Below the pieces are notes generated by a model. That model was not told the origin of the DNA. It made no database searches and saw only the letters and a list, made by a program, of their open reading frames with translations. Position numbers and translations under genes: made by a program. From Promicromonospora thailandica (GTDB lineage: Bacteria; Actinomycetota; Actinomycetes; Actinomycetales; Cellulomonadaceae), in assembly GCF_024171955.1 (NCBI RefSeq), contig NZ_JAMTCS010000006.1, forward strand, positions 186,001-250,000: DNA of 64,000 bases, written 5' to 3'. Shown piece by piece: positions 24,592-32,617 of the stretch. How positions within the stretch are numbered: position 1 is the stretch's first letter; each line of letters starts with the position of its first letter.

Positions 24592-25827
24592 TCACCCGAG
24601 CGGTGCGGCGTCCGCCGTCGTGCGCTCGCCGGTGCGTCCGGTGAGGCGGTCGAAGACCCCCACGTAGGTGGCCGCCTGCCGGCGCCAGGACAGCTCGCCC
24701 TCGATCCGGGCGCGGCCTACGGCACCCATCGCGCGGGCGCGCTCCGGGTCGTCGAGCACCTCGAGGATCGCGTCGCCGAGGGCGGCCGGGTCGGTACCCG
24801 GCACGTACCGCGCCGCCTCGCCCGCGCTGCGCCGCGTCTCGGTCAGGTCCGAGGCGACGACGGGCAGCTCGTGGGCCATGTACTCGAGCGTCTTGTTCAT
24901 GGTGGAGCGGTCGTTGAACTCGCTCGGCGGGTCGGGGGTGACGCCCAGGTCGGCGCTGGACAGCCAGCGGCCGATCGCGGCGTGGTCGACCTTGCCGGTG
25001 AAGGTCACGAACGGGTCCAGGCCGCGGCGCGTGCAGTCGGCCCGCAGGTCGTCGAGGGCGTCACCGAACCCCAGCAGCGCGAACCGCACGTCGGTGCGCC
25101 CGCGCTCGTGCACCACGTGGTCGGCGGCGGCCAGGAGGCGGTCCACGCCGTCCTGCGCGCCCATGATGCCCACGTACGCGACGAGGTGCTTGGCCTGGTC
25201 ACGAGCCCCGGGCTCGGTGTCGCCGCGGCGCATGAGGTCGGCGTCCGGCGTGCTCAGCACCACCGAGCTGCGCGCGGGGTCGACCCGGCCGCGGCGCTGC
25301 GCGATCTCCTGGTAGGAGCCGTTGGTCGAGATGACGTGGTCGGCCGTCCGGTAGGTCGCGCGCTCCAGGAGCAGCAGGGCCCGGTAGAGCAGGTCGCGGC
25401 GGCCGAACTTGGCCAGGTACACCTCGGGGCACAGGTCGTGCTGGTCGTACACGAACCGCACGCCGCGGCGCAGCCGCCACAGCAGGGCCAGGAGCCAGAA
25501 GGTGTCCGGCGGGTTGCAGGCCTGGATCACGTCGAACGGGGCGGTGCGGTGCACGCGCGCCGCGGCGCGCGCGGTGCGCCACCAGCAGACGGCGAACTCC
25601 CGCACGTACCCCACGGCGCCCCGGGACGGGGGCGGCGGGGCGTACGAGTGCACGGTGACCTCGTCCACCTGGAACCGGGCCGGCTCGTCGGGGGTCTCCT
25701 GCGGGCAGACGACGCTCACGCGGTAGCCCGCGTCCGTCAGCGCGCGGCACTCGGAACGGACCCTGCGGTCGATCCGGAAAGGCAGGTTCTGGATGATCAC
25801 CAGCACGTGCGGGGCGGCGGGAGGCAT
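24592..25827 (-). CDS. GT4-family glycosyltransferase
   Basis: This 411-residue protein reads from ATG 25827. It opens HVLVIIQNLPFRIDRRVRSE, typical of GT4 enzymes related to WbuB-like transferases, and has YVGIMGAQDGVDRLLAAADH for the donor domain and DRSTMNKTLEYMAHELPVVA, with the donor-binding Glu. An in-frame GTG/ATG extension to 25899 would add 24 residues of low quality. There is little ribosome site at 25827; AAGAAT seven nt upstream could be a -10 of a leaderless mRNA. PHO-box-like repeats lie 47-92 nt upstream. Confidence 0.85.
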   Translation of the reverse strand: MPPAAPHVLVIIQNLPFRIDRRVRSECRALTDAGYRVSVVCPQETPDEPARFQVDEVTVHSYAPPPPSRGAVGYVREFAVCWWRTARAAARVHRTAPFDVIQACNPPDTFWLLALLWRLRRGVRFVYDQHDLCPEVYLAKFGRRDLLYRALLLLERATYRTADHVISTNGSYQEIAQRRGRVDPARSSVVLSTPDADLMRRGDTEPGARDQAKHLVAYVGIMGAQDGVDRLLAAADHVVHERGRTDVRFALLGFGDALDDLRADCTRRGLDPFVTFTGKVDHAAIGRWLSSADLGVTPDPPSEFNDRSTMNKTLEYMAHELPVVASDLTETRRSAGEAARYVPGTDPAALGDAILEVLDDPERARAMGAVGRARIEGELSWRRQAATYVGVFDRLTGRTGERTTADAAPLG

Positions 25828-25873
25828 GTGCGAAATTCTTGCCCGGCCCGGCGGGGGCAGAAAGCGCGGGAGG

Positions 25874-25919
25874 GGGTGAACCAGCGTTTCACCCGGCATT
25901 GTTCATCCACAGATCACCC
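25874..25919. promoter_or_regulatory. PHO-box-like repeat cluster between divergent glycosyltransferase and pcrA
   Basis: GGGTGAA (25874-25880) is followed by TTCACCC (25888-25894), GTTCATCC (25901-25908) and ATCACCC (25913-25919). The last two form units exactly 11 nt apart, and a degenerate TTCAGGG follows in the same phase. This is the best match in the window to a multi-unit PhoP box. It could serve the minus-strand glycosyltransferase or, less likely, pcrA. Confidence 0.5.
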
Positions 25920-26036
25920 GGGTTCAGGGGTGGCATTTTCCGGGGTGGTATGGCAGGGCGGTGGTGAAGCACAGAAATGGCGTCGTGATATCGCAGCGGT
26001 GATAGCGGGCGGTGCGGCGGCCGGTCGGCCGGGCCG

Positions 26037-26102
26037 CGTGGCCCGTCGGCAGTGCGCGTGGCCCGTCGGCAGTGTCGGTGAGCCCGCCTAGGCTTAGGGG
26101 CG
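26037..26102 (+). promoter_or_regulatory. pcrA promoter region with tandem repeat
   Basis: An 18-nt sequence is repeated at 26037-26054 and 26057-26074 (20-nt period). A TAGGCT -10-like hexamer (26089-26094) lies 8 nt before the pcrA ATG at 26103, with no ribosome site between, so a leaderless transcript is likely. Confidence 0.45.
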
Positions 26103-28829
26103 ATGACTTCCCTCTTCGACAGCCTGTCCCTGCCCGGCCTCGAACCCGCCGCGCCGGGCGACGAGGCGCGCCTGCCCAGCACGGCACCGCGCTGGGACGA
26201 CGACGCGCCGGACGGCGACCCGGGCGAGTCGGCGCTGCCCGCGGAGCCCGAGTGGCTGGCGGGCCTGCCCCACGAGTCCGAGGCGCCGCGCGCCCGGGGC
26301 GCCTACGCGCACCTCGACCCGGAGGAGCTCCTGGACGGGCTCAACCCGCAGCAGCGGGCCGCCGTCGTGCACGAGGGCGGGCAGCTGCTCATCGTCGCGG
26401 GCGCCGGGTCGGGCAAGACGCGCGTGCTGACGCACCGCATCGCCTACCTGCTGGCCACCGGGCGGGCGCGGGCGGGGGAGATCCTCGCGATCACGTTCAC
26501 GAACAAGGCCGCCGCCGAGATGCGCGAGCGTGTCGAGGGCCTGGTCGGGCCCGCGGCGAACCGCATGTGGGTGTCCACGTTCCACTCCGCGTGCGTGCGC
26601 ATCCTGCGCCGGGAGGCGACGAACCTGGGTCTGCGGTCGAGCTTCAGCATCTACGACGCGGCGGACAGCCAGCGCCTCATCACGCTGGTCACGCGCGAGC
26701 TCAACCTCGACCCCAAGAAGTACCCGGCGCGCGGGCTGTCCAACAAGATCAGCGACCTGAAGAACGAGCTGGTCGACCCGGAGACCTACGCGCGCCAGGC
26801 GAGCGCCCACGCCGAGCAGGAGGCGCAGGCCGAGCCGGCGGGCGGCATCCGCAGGCCCTGGGGCGGGCAGTCGGCGGACGAGCGCAACGCGGCGACGCCG
26901 AAGTTCGACCAGGTGCTGGCCGACGTCTACACGCGCTACCAGGCGCGCCTGGCGCAGGCGAACGCGCTGGACTTCGACGACATCATCATGACCACGGTGA
27001 ACCTGCTCCAGGCGTTCCCGAACGTCGCCGAGCACTACCGCCGCCGGTTCCGGCACATCATGGTCGACGAGTACCAGGACACCAACCACGCGCAGTACAC
27101 GCTGGTGCGGGAGCTGGCGGGCGTGGGCGTGTCCGACGAGACGGGCCTGGACCCGGCCGAGCTCACCGTCGTGGGCGACTCGGACCAGTCCATCTACGCC
27201 TTCCGCGGCGCCACGATCCGCAACATCCTGGAGTTCGAGAAGGACTACCCGGCCGCCACCACCATCCTGCTGGAGCAGAACTACCGCTCCACGCAGAACA
27301 TCCTGACCGCGGCCAACGCGGTGATCTCGCGCAACGCGGGCCGCACGCCCAAGCGCCTGTGGACCGACTCCGGGGCCGGGGCCAAGATCGTCGGCTACGT
27401 GGCGGACGACGAGCACCAGGAGGCCCGGTTCGTCGCCGACGAGATCGACAAGCTCGGGGACGCCGAGGGCGTGCGCCCGGGCGACGTCGCGATCTTCTAC
27501 CGCACCAACGCCCAGTCGCGGGCGCTGGAGGAGGTGCTGGTGCGCGTCGGGCTGCCGTACAAGGTGGTCGGCGGCACGCGCTTCTACGAGCGCCGCGAGG
27601 TGAAGGACGCGGTCGCCTACCTGCGCGCGCTGGCCAACGAGGACGACGACGTGAACCTGCGCCGCATCCTCAACGTGCCCAAGCGTGGCCTGGGCGACCG
27701 TGCGGAGTCGCTCGTGGCGACGTTCGCCGACCGGGAGCGCATCTCGTTCGGTGCCGCCCTGGAGCGTGCCGACGAGATCCCGGGCATGACCACCCGGTCG
27801 CTCAAGCCGCTGCTCGCGTTCCGCGACCTCATGCGGGAGCTGCGCGGCCTGGTCGACGACGGCGCGGCGCCCGCCGTCGTGCTCGGCGCCGTGCTCGACC
27901 GCACCGGGTACCTCGCGGAGCTGCGCGCGAGCGAGGACCCGCAGGACGAGGGCCGCGTGGAGAACCTCGCCGAGCTGCACGCGGTCGCCGTCGACTTCGG
28001 GGAGACCGACCCCGAGGGCTCGCTCGCGGACTTCCTCGAGCGGGTGTCGCTGGTCGCGGACAGCGACCAGATCCCCGACGAGGACGTGGCCGACGGCGCC
28101 GCGGAGGAGGCCCCCCGCGAGAACCAGGGCGTCGTCACGCTCATGACCCTGCACACGGCCAAGGGGCTGGAGTTCCCGGTCGTGTTCCTCACGGGCATGG
28201 AGGACGGCACGTTCCCCCACATGCGCTCGCTGCACGACGACACGGAGCTCGCCGAGGAGCGCCGGCTGGCGTATGTAGGCATCACCCGGGCGCGCGAGCG
28301 GCTCTACATCACGCGGTCCTCGACCCGGGCGGCCTTCGGCATGTCCAACGAGTTCCCCGAGAGCCGGTTCCTCCAGGAGATCCCCGAGGACCTGTGGGAC
28401 TGGCGGCGCCGGGAGTCGTCCACAGCGGCCATCCGCGCGGGCCGCGGCGGCTGGGGCGGCGGGTACGGCTCGGGCGGCTACGGCTCCGGGCGGGGCCCGC
28501 GCGGGTCCGGGTCCGGGTCCGGCTCGTCCTGGTCGGGCGGCCGGACGGGCGGGTCGCGCGGGTCCGGCGCGTCCGGCTCGGGCGCCTCGGGCGGTGGTCA
28601 GACCAACGCGTTCTCGCCGCAGCGCAAGGCGGGCGCGAAGGGCGGGTTCGGCGGCATCGACGTCCAGAAGAACGTCCCCAGCCTGGAGATCGGTGACCGC
28701 GTCACCCACGACTCGTACGGTCTCGGCACCGTCGTGGACGTCGAGGCGAACGCCGTCGTCAAGATCGACTTCGGCACCAACGGCACCAAGCGCATCGCGC
28801 TGAAGTACACGGCGATCACGAAGCTCTGA
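26103..28829 (+). CDS. pcrA: ATP-dependent DNA helicase PcrA/UvrD1
   Basis: This 908-residue superfamily 1A helicase acts in nucleotide excision repair and replication-fork maintenance. It has motif I GAGSGKT (about residue 100), motif II VDEYQDTNHAQY (about 320), motif III GDSDQSIYAFRGA, motif IV QNYRSTQNI, motif V TLHTAKGLEFPVVF and motif VI YVGITRARERLYI (about 725). The usual acidic N-terminal extension of about 75 residues comes first. A Gly/Ser/Arg-rich linker (about 780-835) leads to the C-terminal Tudor-like RNA-polymerase-binding domain (GDRVTHDSYGLGTVVDVE). Length and order match actinobacterial UvrD1/PcrA. It is monocistronic. Confidence 0.95.
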   Translation: MTSLFDSLSLPGLEPAAPGDEARLPSTAPRWDDDAPDGDPGESALPAEPEWLAGLPHESEAPRARGAYAHLDPEELLDGLNPQQRAAVVHEGGQLLIVAGAGSGKTRVLTHRIAYLLATGRARAGEILAITFTNKAAAEMRERVEGLVGPAANRMWVSTFHSACVRILRREATNLGLRSSFSIYDAADSQRLITLVTRELNLDPKKYPARGLSNKISDLKNELVDPETYARQASAHAEQEAQAEPAGGIRRPWGGQSADERNAATPKFDQVLADVYTRYQARLAQANALDFDDIIMTTVNLLQAFPNVAEHYRRRFRHIMVDEYQDTNHAQYTLVRELAGVGVSDETGLDPAELTVVGDSDQSIYAFRGATIRNILEFEKDYPAATTILLEQNYRSTQNILTAANAVISRNAGRTPKRLWTDSGAGAKIVGYVADDEHQEARFVADEIDKLGDAEGVRPGDVAIFYRTNAQSRALEEVLVRVGLPYKVVGGTRFYERREVKDAVAYLRALANEDDDVNLRRILNVPKRGLGDRAESLVATFADRERISFGAALERADEIPGMTTRSLKPLLAFRDLMRELRGLVDDGAAPAVVLGAVLDRTGYLAELRASEDPQDEGRVENLAELHAVAVDFGETDPEGSLADFLERVSLVADSDQIPDEDVADGAAEEAPRENQGVVTLMTLHTAKGLEFPVVFLTGMEDGTFPHMRSLHDDTELAEERRLAYVGITRARERLYITRSSTRAAFGMSNEFPESRFLQEIPEDLWDWRRRESSTAAIRAGRGGWGGGYGSGGYGSGRGPRGSGSGSGSSWSGGRTGGSRGSGASGSGASGGGQTNAFSPQRKAGAKGGFGGIDVQKNVPSLEIGDRVTHDSYGLGTVVDVEANAVVKIDFGTNGTKRIALKYTAITKL

Positions 28830-28922
28830 GCGACCCCCGGCCCAGCCGGGCCGGCCCAGCTGGGCCGGTCGCCACGGGCGTCGCTGACGCGGCCTGAGGT
28901 CCGCCGTCGTCCCCTCCTTTTC

Positions 28923-28982
28923 TTCGAGACCGAGGTTGCTTCGCTTTCGAGGCCTCCAAAGCGAAGCAACCTCGGTCTCGAA
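28923..28982. repeat. Dispersed long palindrome, copy 2 (candidate terminator)
   Basis: A perfect 25-bp stem (28923-28947 with 28958-28982). Flanking CCCCTCC (about 28911) and GGGAGGGG (to 28990) can extend it with a small bulge. It lies 94 nt after the pcrA stop codon and shares the core of copies 1, 4 and 5. Confidence 0.8.
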
Positions 28983-29060
28983 AGGGAGGGGACCACGGCC
29001 CGCCCCGTCCCGCGGGCAGGCTTGGCGCCCGGTGCCCGGTATGGGCCACTATGTGTCGCC

Positions 29061-30362
29061 ATGAGGATCCTGCTCTCGGCCGGCCGCCTGTTCGTGGCGC
29101 ACTGGCCCGCGCTCCTGACGCTCGGGCTGCTGGGCGTCGCCGTGCGCAACGGCGCGATGTGGGGCGCCGTCGAGCTGAGCGACTGGAACTCGTTCGTGGC
29201 CCAGCTCCTGCTGATCGTCAGCCCGCTGGGCTACCTCCTGCCCGTGGTCGGGATGCTCTGGGTGTGCCGCGGCTCGCTCCCGGTCCTGCGCCCGGACCCG
29301 GCCCCCGCGCGCGGCGGGGTCCCCGGCCTGCTGCCCGGCTCGGGCGCACCGATGATGCCGTCCGAGAAGCGCGAGCGGCGCCTCGTCGACGTCGCCCTCT
29401 CCGTGCTGGTGCCCTTCCTCGTGGTGTACGAGGTCGAGGGCCTCATGGACGCCGACCGCGCCCGGTTCCTCAACGAGGCCGCCGCCGACGAGCTGTTCAA
29501 CGACACGTTCACCACGCAGGGCGTGGACTTCACGGCCCGGCTCGGGGTCTGGTCCGGCTGGACGCTGTGCGCCATCGTCGCCGTCGCGTTCCTGCTCCGC
29601 TGGCTGCTGGGCCGGCTCGAGGGGCGGGTGGGGTTCCTCGGCATCGCGGTGCTCGGCGCGGTCCTGGAGATCTACTGGACCGGTCAGGTGGCCGGCCAGA
29701 TCGAGACCGTGCAGCAGCGTCTCTGGGGTGTCGCGGAGGACCGGCAGCTCGTCGCGGCGGCGACCGGCTCGATCGGCTCGGCGCGCGAGGCGCTGGGGGA
29801 GACCGCGAACGAGACCGCGTCCGTCGCCGCCGACAACGCGGTCACCGTCCTGGAGTCGCTCGACGTGGTCCTGGTCGCGCCCCTGGCCTGGCTCGCGATC
29901 GGCGCCGTGGTGCTGGGCCACCGCCTCATGGAGCCGCCGTCCACCGAGCACCGCTGGCTCGACCGCATGACCTGGATCCCGTCCGGCCTGCGCTCGCTGC
30001 TGGAGTCGCTCACCGAGGACCTGCGCGCCCGGCTCTCCGCCCTGTGGGACGGGCTGAAGATGATCGTGCACGGCGGCCTCGGCCCCATGCTCGTCTTCTG
30101 CCTCGGCTACCTCGTGGTCATGCGGGCGCCGTACGCCGTCGGCTGGCTGGTGCGTGCCGTCACCGGCCCCGTGGACAGCGACACCTGGCTCGCCTTCAGC
30201 CCCATGGAGGCTGCGGCCGGGCTCGCGATCTCGCTGGCGCTCGCGGCGGCGCTCGTGGCGGCGACCGTCGCACGGCTGGTCGAGCACGGCCTCGCGGTCC
30301 GCGCGGAGGAGGCGGAGGAGCGCGCCGCCGGCCCGGTCACCGCGGCGGCAGGTCGGTCCTGA
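29061..30362 (+). CDS. Polytopic membrane protein of unknown function
   Basis: This 433-residue protein starts at ATG 29061 (an upstream in-frame start adds 13 residues). About eight hydrophobic segments are visible: near residues 8-28, 40-62, 110-130, 160-180, 185-203, 270-292, 340-362 and 385-408. A soluble stretch between segments 5 and 6 is rich in Glu/Ala and may be extracytoplasmic. I do not recognise a family. The gene is alone on its strand; its 3' end overlaps the convergent exported-protein operon by 26 bp. Confidence 0.65.
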   Translation: MRILLSAGRLFVAHWPALLTLGLLGVAVRNGAMWGAVELSDWNSFVAQLLLIVSPLGYLLPVVGMLWVCRGSLPVLRPDPAPARGGVPGLLPGSGAPMMPSEKRERRLVDVALSVLVPFLVVYEVEGLMDADRARFLNEAAADELFNDTFTTQGVDFTARLGVWSGWTLCAIVAVAFLLRWLLGRLEGRVGFLGIAVLGAVLEIYWTGQVAGQIETVQQRLWGVAEDRQLVAAATGSIGSAREALGETANETASVAADNAVTVLESLDVVLVAPLAWLAIGAVVLGHRLMEPPSTEHRWLDRMTWIPSGLRSLLESLTEDLRARLSALWDGLKMIVHGGLGPMLVFCLGYLVVMRAPYAVGWLVRAVTGPVDSDTWLAFSPMEAAAGLAISLALAAALVAATVARLVEHGLAVRAEEAEERAAGPVTAAAGRS

Positions 30363-31068
30363 CGTACTCCGGGCCCCCGAACGCGAGCCAGACCTGGGTG
30401 ATCGTCGCGTCGGCGTCCACCAGCACGTACGACGTCACGTCCCACGACGGCTGCACGCTGAGCGAGTCCTCGGCGTCGGGCGGCAGGCAGCGGTAGACCG
30501 AGCCGAGCAGCAGGTCCGACGTGTCCTCCCCGTACCGCGTGCCGTCGTCGGCCACGAGGACGATCTGGCAGCCCGACAGGTCCGTCTGCGGCTCCGCCGC
30601 GAGCTGCAGCTGCACCTGGTACGCGACCGACCCGTCGGGGACCTCCACCGGGTCGCCGAACTGGGGCGCCGGCAGGGTCGCCACCTGCTCGACGTTCGTC
30701 ACCGTCATGTCGACCTCGCGCAGCACGTCGGTGTTCGCCCGCTCGGGCAGGCTGAGGCCGAGGTCGTAGTACTCACCCGCGTAGTGCGCCACGCCGCCCT
30801 GCGTGACGCGGTCCACCTCGTGGTGCAGCCCCGTCGGCCACCAGAAGGCCCACACCCGGAACGACGACGCCCCCGCCGCCACCACGACCGCCACCGGCAG
30901 CAGCACGAGCCAGACCACGTTGCGCCGCCACCAGCCCGCCCGCGCGGCCTGCGGCGGCGGGCTCGGCGGGATCGTGCCGGGCAGCATGCCCGGCGGCAGG
31001 CTCGGCGCCGGGCGCTCGTCCTGCTCCCCGCCCGGCCCCGGTACGGCCGGGGTCACCAGCGTGGTCAT
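30337..31068 (-). CDS. Membrane-anchored protein of unknown function
   Basis: This 243-residue protein has a Pro-rich cytoplasmic leader of 48 residues, one membrane segment (about 51-70, VVWLVLLPVAVVVAAG) and an outer domain of about 165 residues with two cysteines (SGCQIV, YRCLPP) that could pair. No domain is recognised. It is the third gene of an operon with two other exported proteins; its ATG at 31068 overlaps the preceding stop by 4 nt. All three seem to display beta-rich outer domains, so they may form one surface complex. Confidence 0.6.
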   Translation of the reverse strand: MTTLVTPAVPGPGGEQDERPAPSLPPGMLPGTIPPSPPPQAARAGWWRRNVVWLVLLPVAVVVAAGASSFRVWAFWWPTGLHHEVDRVTQGGVAHYAGEYYDLGLSLPERANTDVLREVDMTVTNVEQVATLPAPQFGDPVEVPDGSVAYQVQLQLAAEPQTDLSGCQIVLVADDGTRYGEDTSDLLLGSVYRCLPPDAEDSLSVQPSWDVTSYVLVDADATITQVWLAFGGPEYVRTDLPPR

Positions 31069-31736
31069 GCGTCCCCTCCAGCGTCTCCTGTGCTCGCGTC
31101 TCCTGTGCTCGCGTCTCCCGTAGCCGCGTCTCCCGCGCCCGGCACGGCGAACCCCTGCGGCTCGGGCCGCACGGTCTCGGCCGCGTCCCACAGGGTGCGC
31201 GCCGCGCCCGCGGTGATCCCGAGGTCGACGACGGCGACGGCGTCGCGCCGCTGCTCCGCGTGCTCCTCGGACTGGCTGCCGCGGGCGAGCCGTACGGTCG
31301 CGCCCGCCAGGGCGTCCTCCGGCACGTCGAAGCAGTACGTGGCACGCCAGGCGTAACCCGGCTGGGACGTGGCGGACGCCGCGCAGTCGCCCAGGGCGGA
31401 CGGCCAGAACCGACGGCCCTGGCTGTCGGTGACCTCGGCCCCCGCGAAGGTCGTCTGCGTCCGCGTGGCCCGCCACGTCACGTCGACGACGAGGAACGTG
31501 CCGCCGGCCACCGCCGTCTCCGTCGTGCCCTCCAGCGTGTCGGCGACGCGCACGTCGGTCACGGTGAGCTCCGCGTACGTGAGGTCGAGGGTCTCGCCCG
31601 GGACGCCCTCGACGACGACGGGCGTGTCCAGGCCCTGGTCCTGCGGCAGGTAGGTGACCAGCGCGCACCCCGCGGTCACGGCGCCGAGCACGAGCGCGGT
31701 GCCCGACCAGGTGATGCGGCGGCGTCCGTGCCTCAC
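31065..31736 (-). CDS. Putative lipoprotein of unknown function (DUF4352-like)
   Basis: This 223-residue protein starts at GTG 31736, overlapping the previous stop by 4 nt. The leader has RHGRRR, then a hydrophobic run ending VTAGC (Cys24), an imperfect lipobox. The body has strands such as LTYAELTVTDVRVADTL and GTFLVVDVTWRATRTQTTF, resembling the telokin-like DUF4352 fold, with a Cys pair (LGDCAAS, TYCFDV). The C-terminus ends in a TGDAS repeat from a 15-bp tandem DNA repeat (31081-31135). Its role is unknown. Confidence 0.6.
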   Translation of the reverse strand: MRHGRRRITWSGTALVLGAVTAGCALVTYLPQDQGLDTPVVVEGVPGETLDLTYAELTVTDVRVADTLEGTTETAVAGGTFLVVDVTWRATRTQTTFAGAEVTDSQGRRFWPSALGDCAASATSQPGYAWRATYCFDVPEDALAGATVRLARGSQSEEHAEQRRDAVAVVDLGITAGAARTLWDAAETVRPEPQGFAVPGAGDAATGDASTGDASTGDAGGDA

Positions 31737-32434
31737 TGCTGCCCTGCCTCTGTGCCGGGCCCCGCCTGCCCGACCGGGACGTCGCCCGAGAAGGCCGCCT
31801 CGCCGACGTACCAGTGGCCGTCGTCCAGGCCCGCCAGGTCCTCCTCGACCCAGCCGAGGTCGATCAGCTCCAGCGGCACGGTCTCGCCCGCGAAGTCGCC
31901 GCTCTGCTCCCAGATGAACGCGAGGCGGTAGGTCACCCCGGGGTTCAGGATGCTGCGGCTCGTCCCGTCCGCGATGTTCACGATCGTGGGGGAGGGCAGG
32001 TCGGCCTCGCCGCCCGTCTCTGCCGCCGGCTCGCCGAACGGCTCCTCGGGAACGATGCCGACGCCGCGCGGGGCGGGCATGGTGTCGCCCAGCGTGACGC
32101 TGTACTCGGGCACCTCGCCGGTGTTGGTCACGCTCGCGACGACGGCGAGCATCTGGTTGCCCGGCTCCGGCACCAGCAGGCCCAGGTCGTCGGCGACGGC
32201 GGCCTTCTCGACGGTCACCTCGAACGGCCCGACCTCGACGGCGGTGCCGGTCACCAGCGGGGCGGTCTGCGCCTGGGCCGGGCTCCACGCCCCGAACGGT
32301 GTGAGGGCGACGAGCGCCCCGACGACGCCGACACCGACGCGCTGCGCGGTCGACATGTCATCGGCGACGGCCGCGACCACCCGGCGGCCGATCCGGAACG
32401 CGAGGTCGGGTCCGTCGCTGCGGGCGTGCTTCAT
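31733..32434 (-). CDS. Secreted protein of unknown function
   Basis: This 233-residue protein reads from ATG 32434. A long n-region (about 30 residues) precedes a hydrophobic stretch (VGVGVVGALVALTPFG) and a likely signal-peptidase site after AQA (about residue 55). The mature part has a beta-rich layout (FEVTVEKAAVADDLGLLV, MLAVVASVTNTGEV), again DUF4352-like, and an acidic C-terminal end. It is the first gene of the three-gene exported operon. No enzyme motif is seen. Confidence 0.6.
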   Translation of the reverse strand: MKHARSDGPDLAFRIGRRVVAAVADDMSTAQRVGVGVVGALVALTPFGAWSPAQAQTAPLVTGTAVEVGPFEVTVEKAAVADDLGLLVPEPGNQMLAVVASVTNTGEVPEYSVTLGDTMPAPRGVGIVPEEPFGEPAAETGGEADLPSPTIVNIADGTSRSILNPGVTYRLAFIWEQSGDFAGETVPLELIDLGWVEEDLAGLDDGHWYVGEAAFSGDVPVGQAGPGTEAGQQ

Positions 32435-32533
32435 GGCGCCCGATCGTAGCGGGGCACACAGGACGTTCCGGGCGAAAGTCCACGATGTCGACGTGACTGC
32501 GGCGGCGGCCCCGCCGTCGTCCGCCCCGATCCG

Positions 32534-32595
32534 CTTCGAGGCCGAGGTCGCTTCGCTTTGAGCGGCCTCAAAGCGAAGCAACCTCGGCCTCGAAG
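32534..32595. repeat. Dispersed long palindrome, copy 3 (variant with compensatory change)
   Basis: A 29-bp stem (32534-32562 with 32567-32595) with a 4-nt loop and one mismatch. Relative to the other copies, GAGACC is GAGGCC in the left arm and GGTCTC is GGCCTC in the right arm, a paired change that keeps the stem. It lies 22 nt past the stop codon of the minus-strand protease gene. Confidence 0.8.
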
Positions 32596-32617
32596 GTGAT
32601 TGCCGGGGTGCCGCGTG

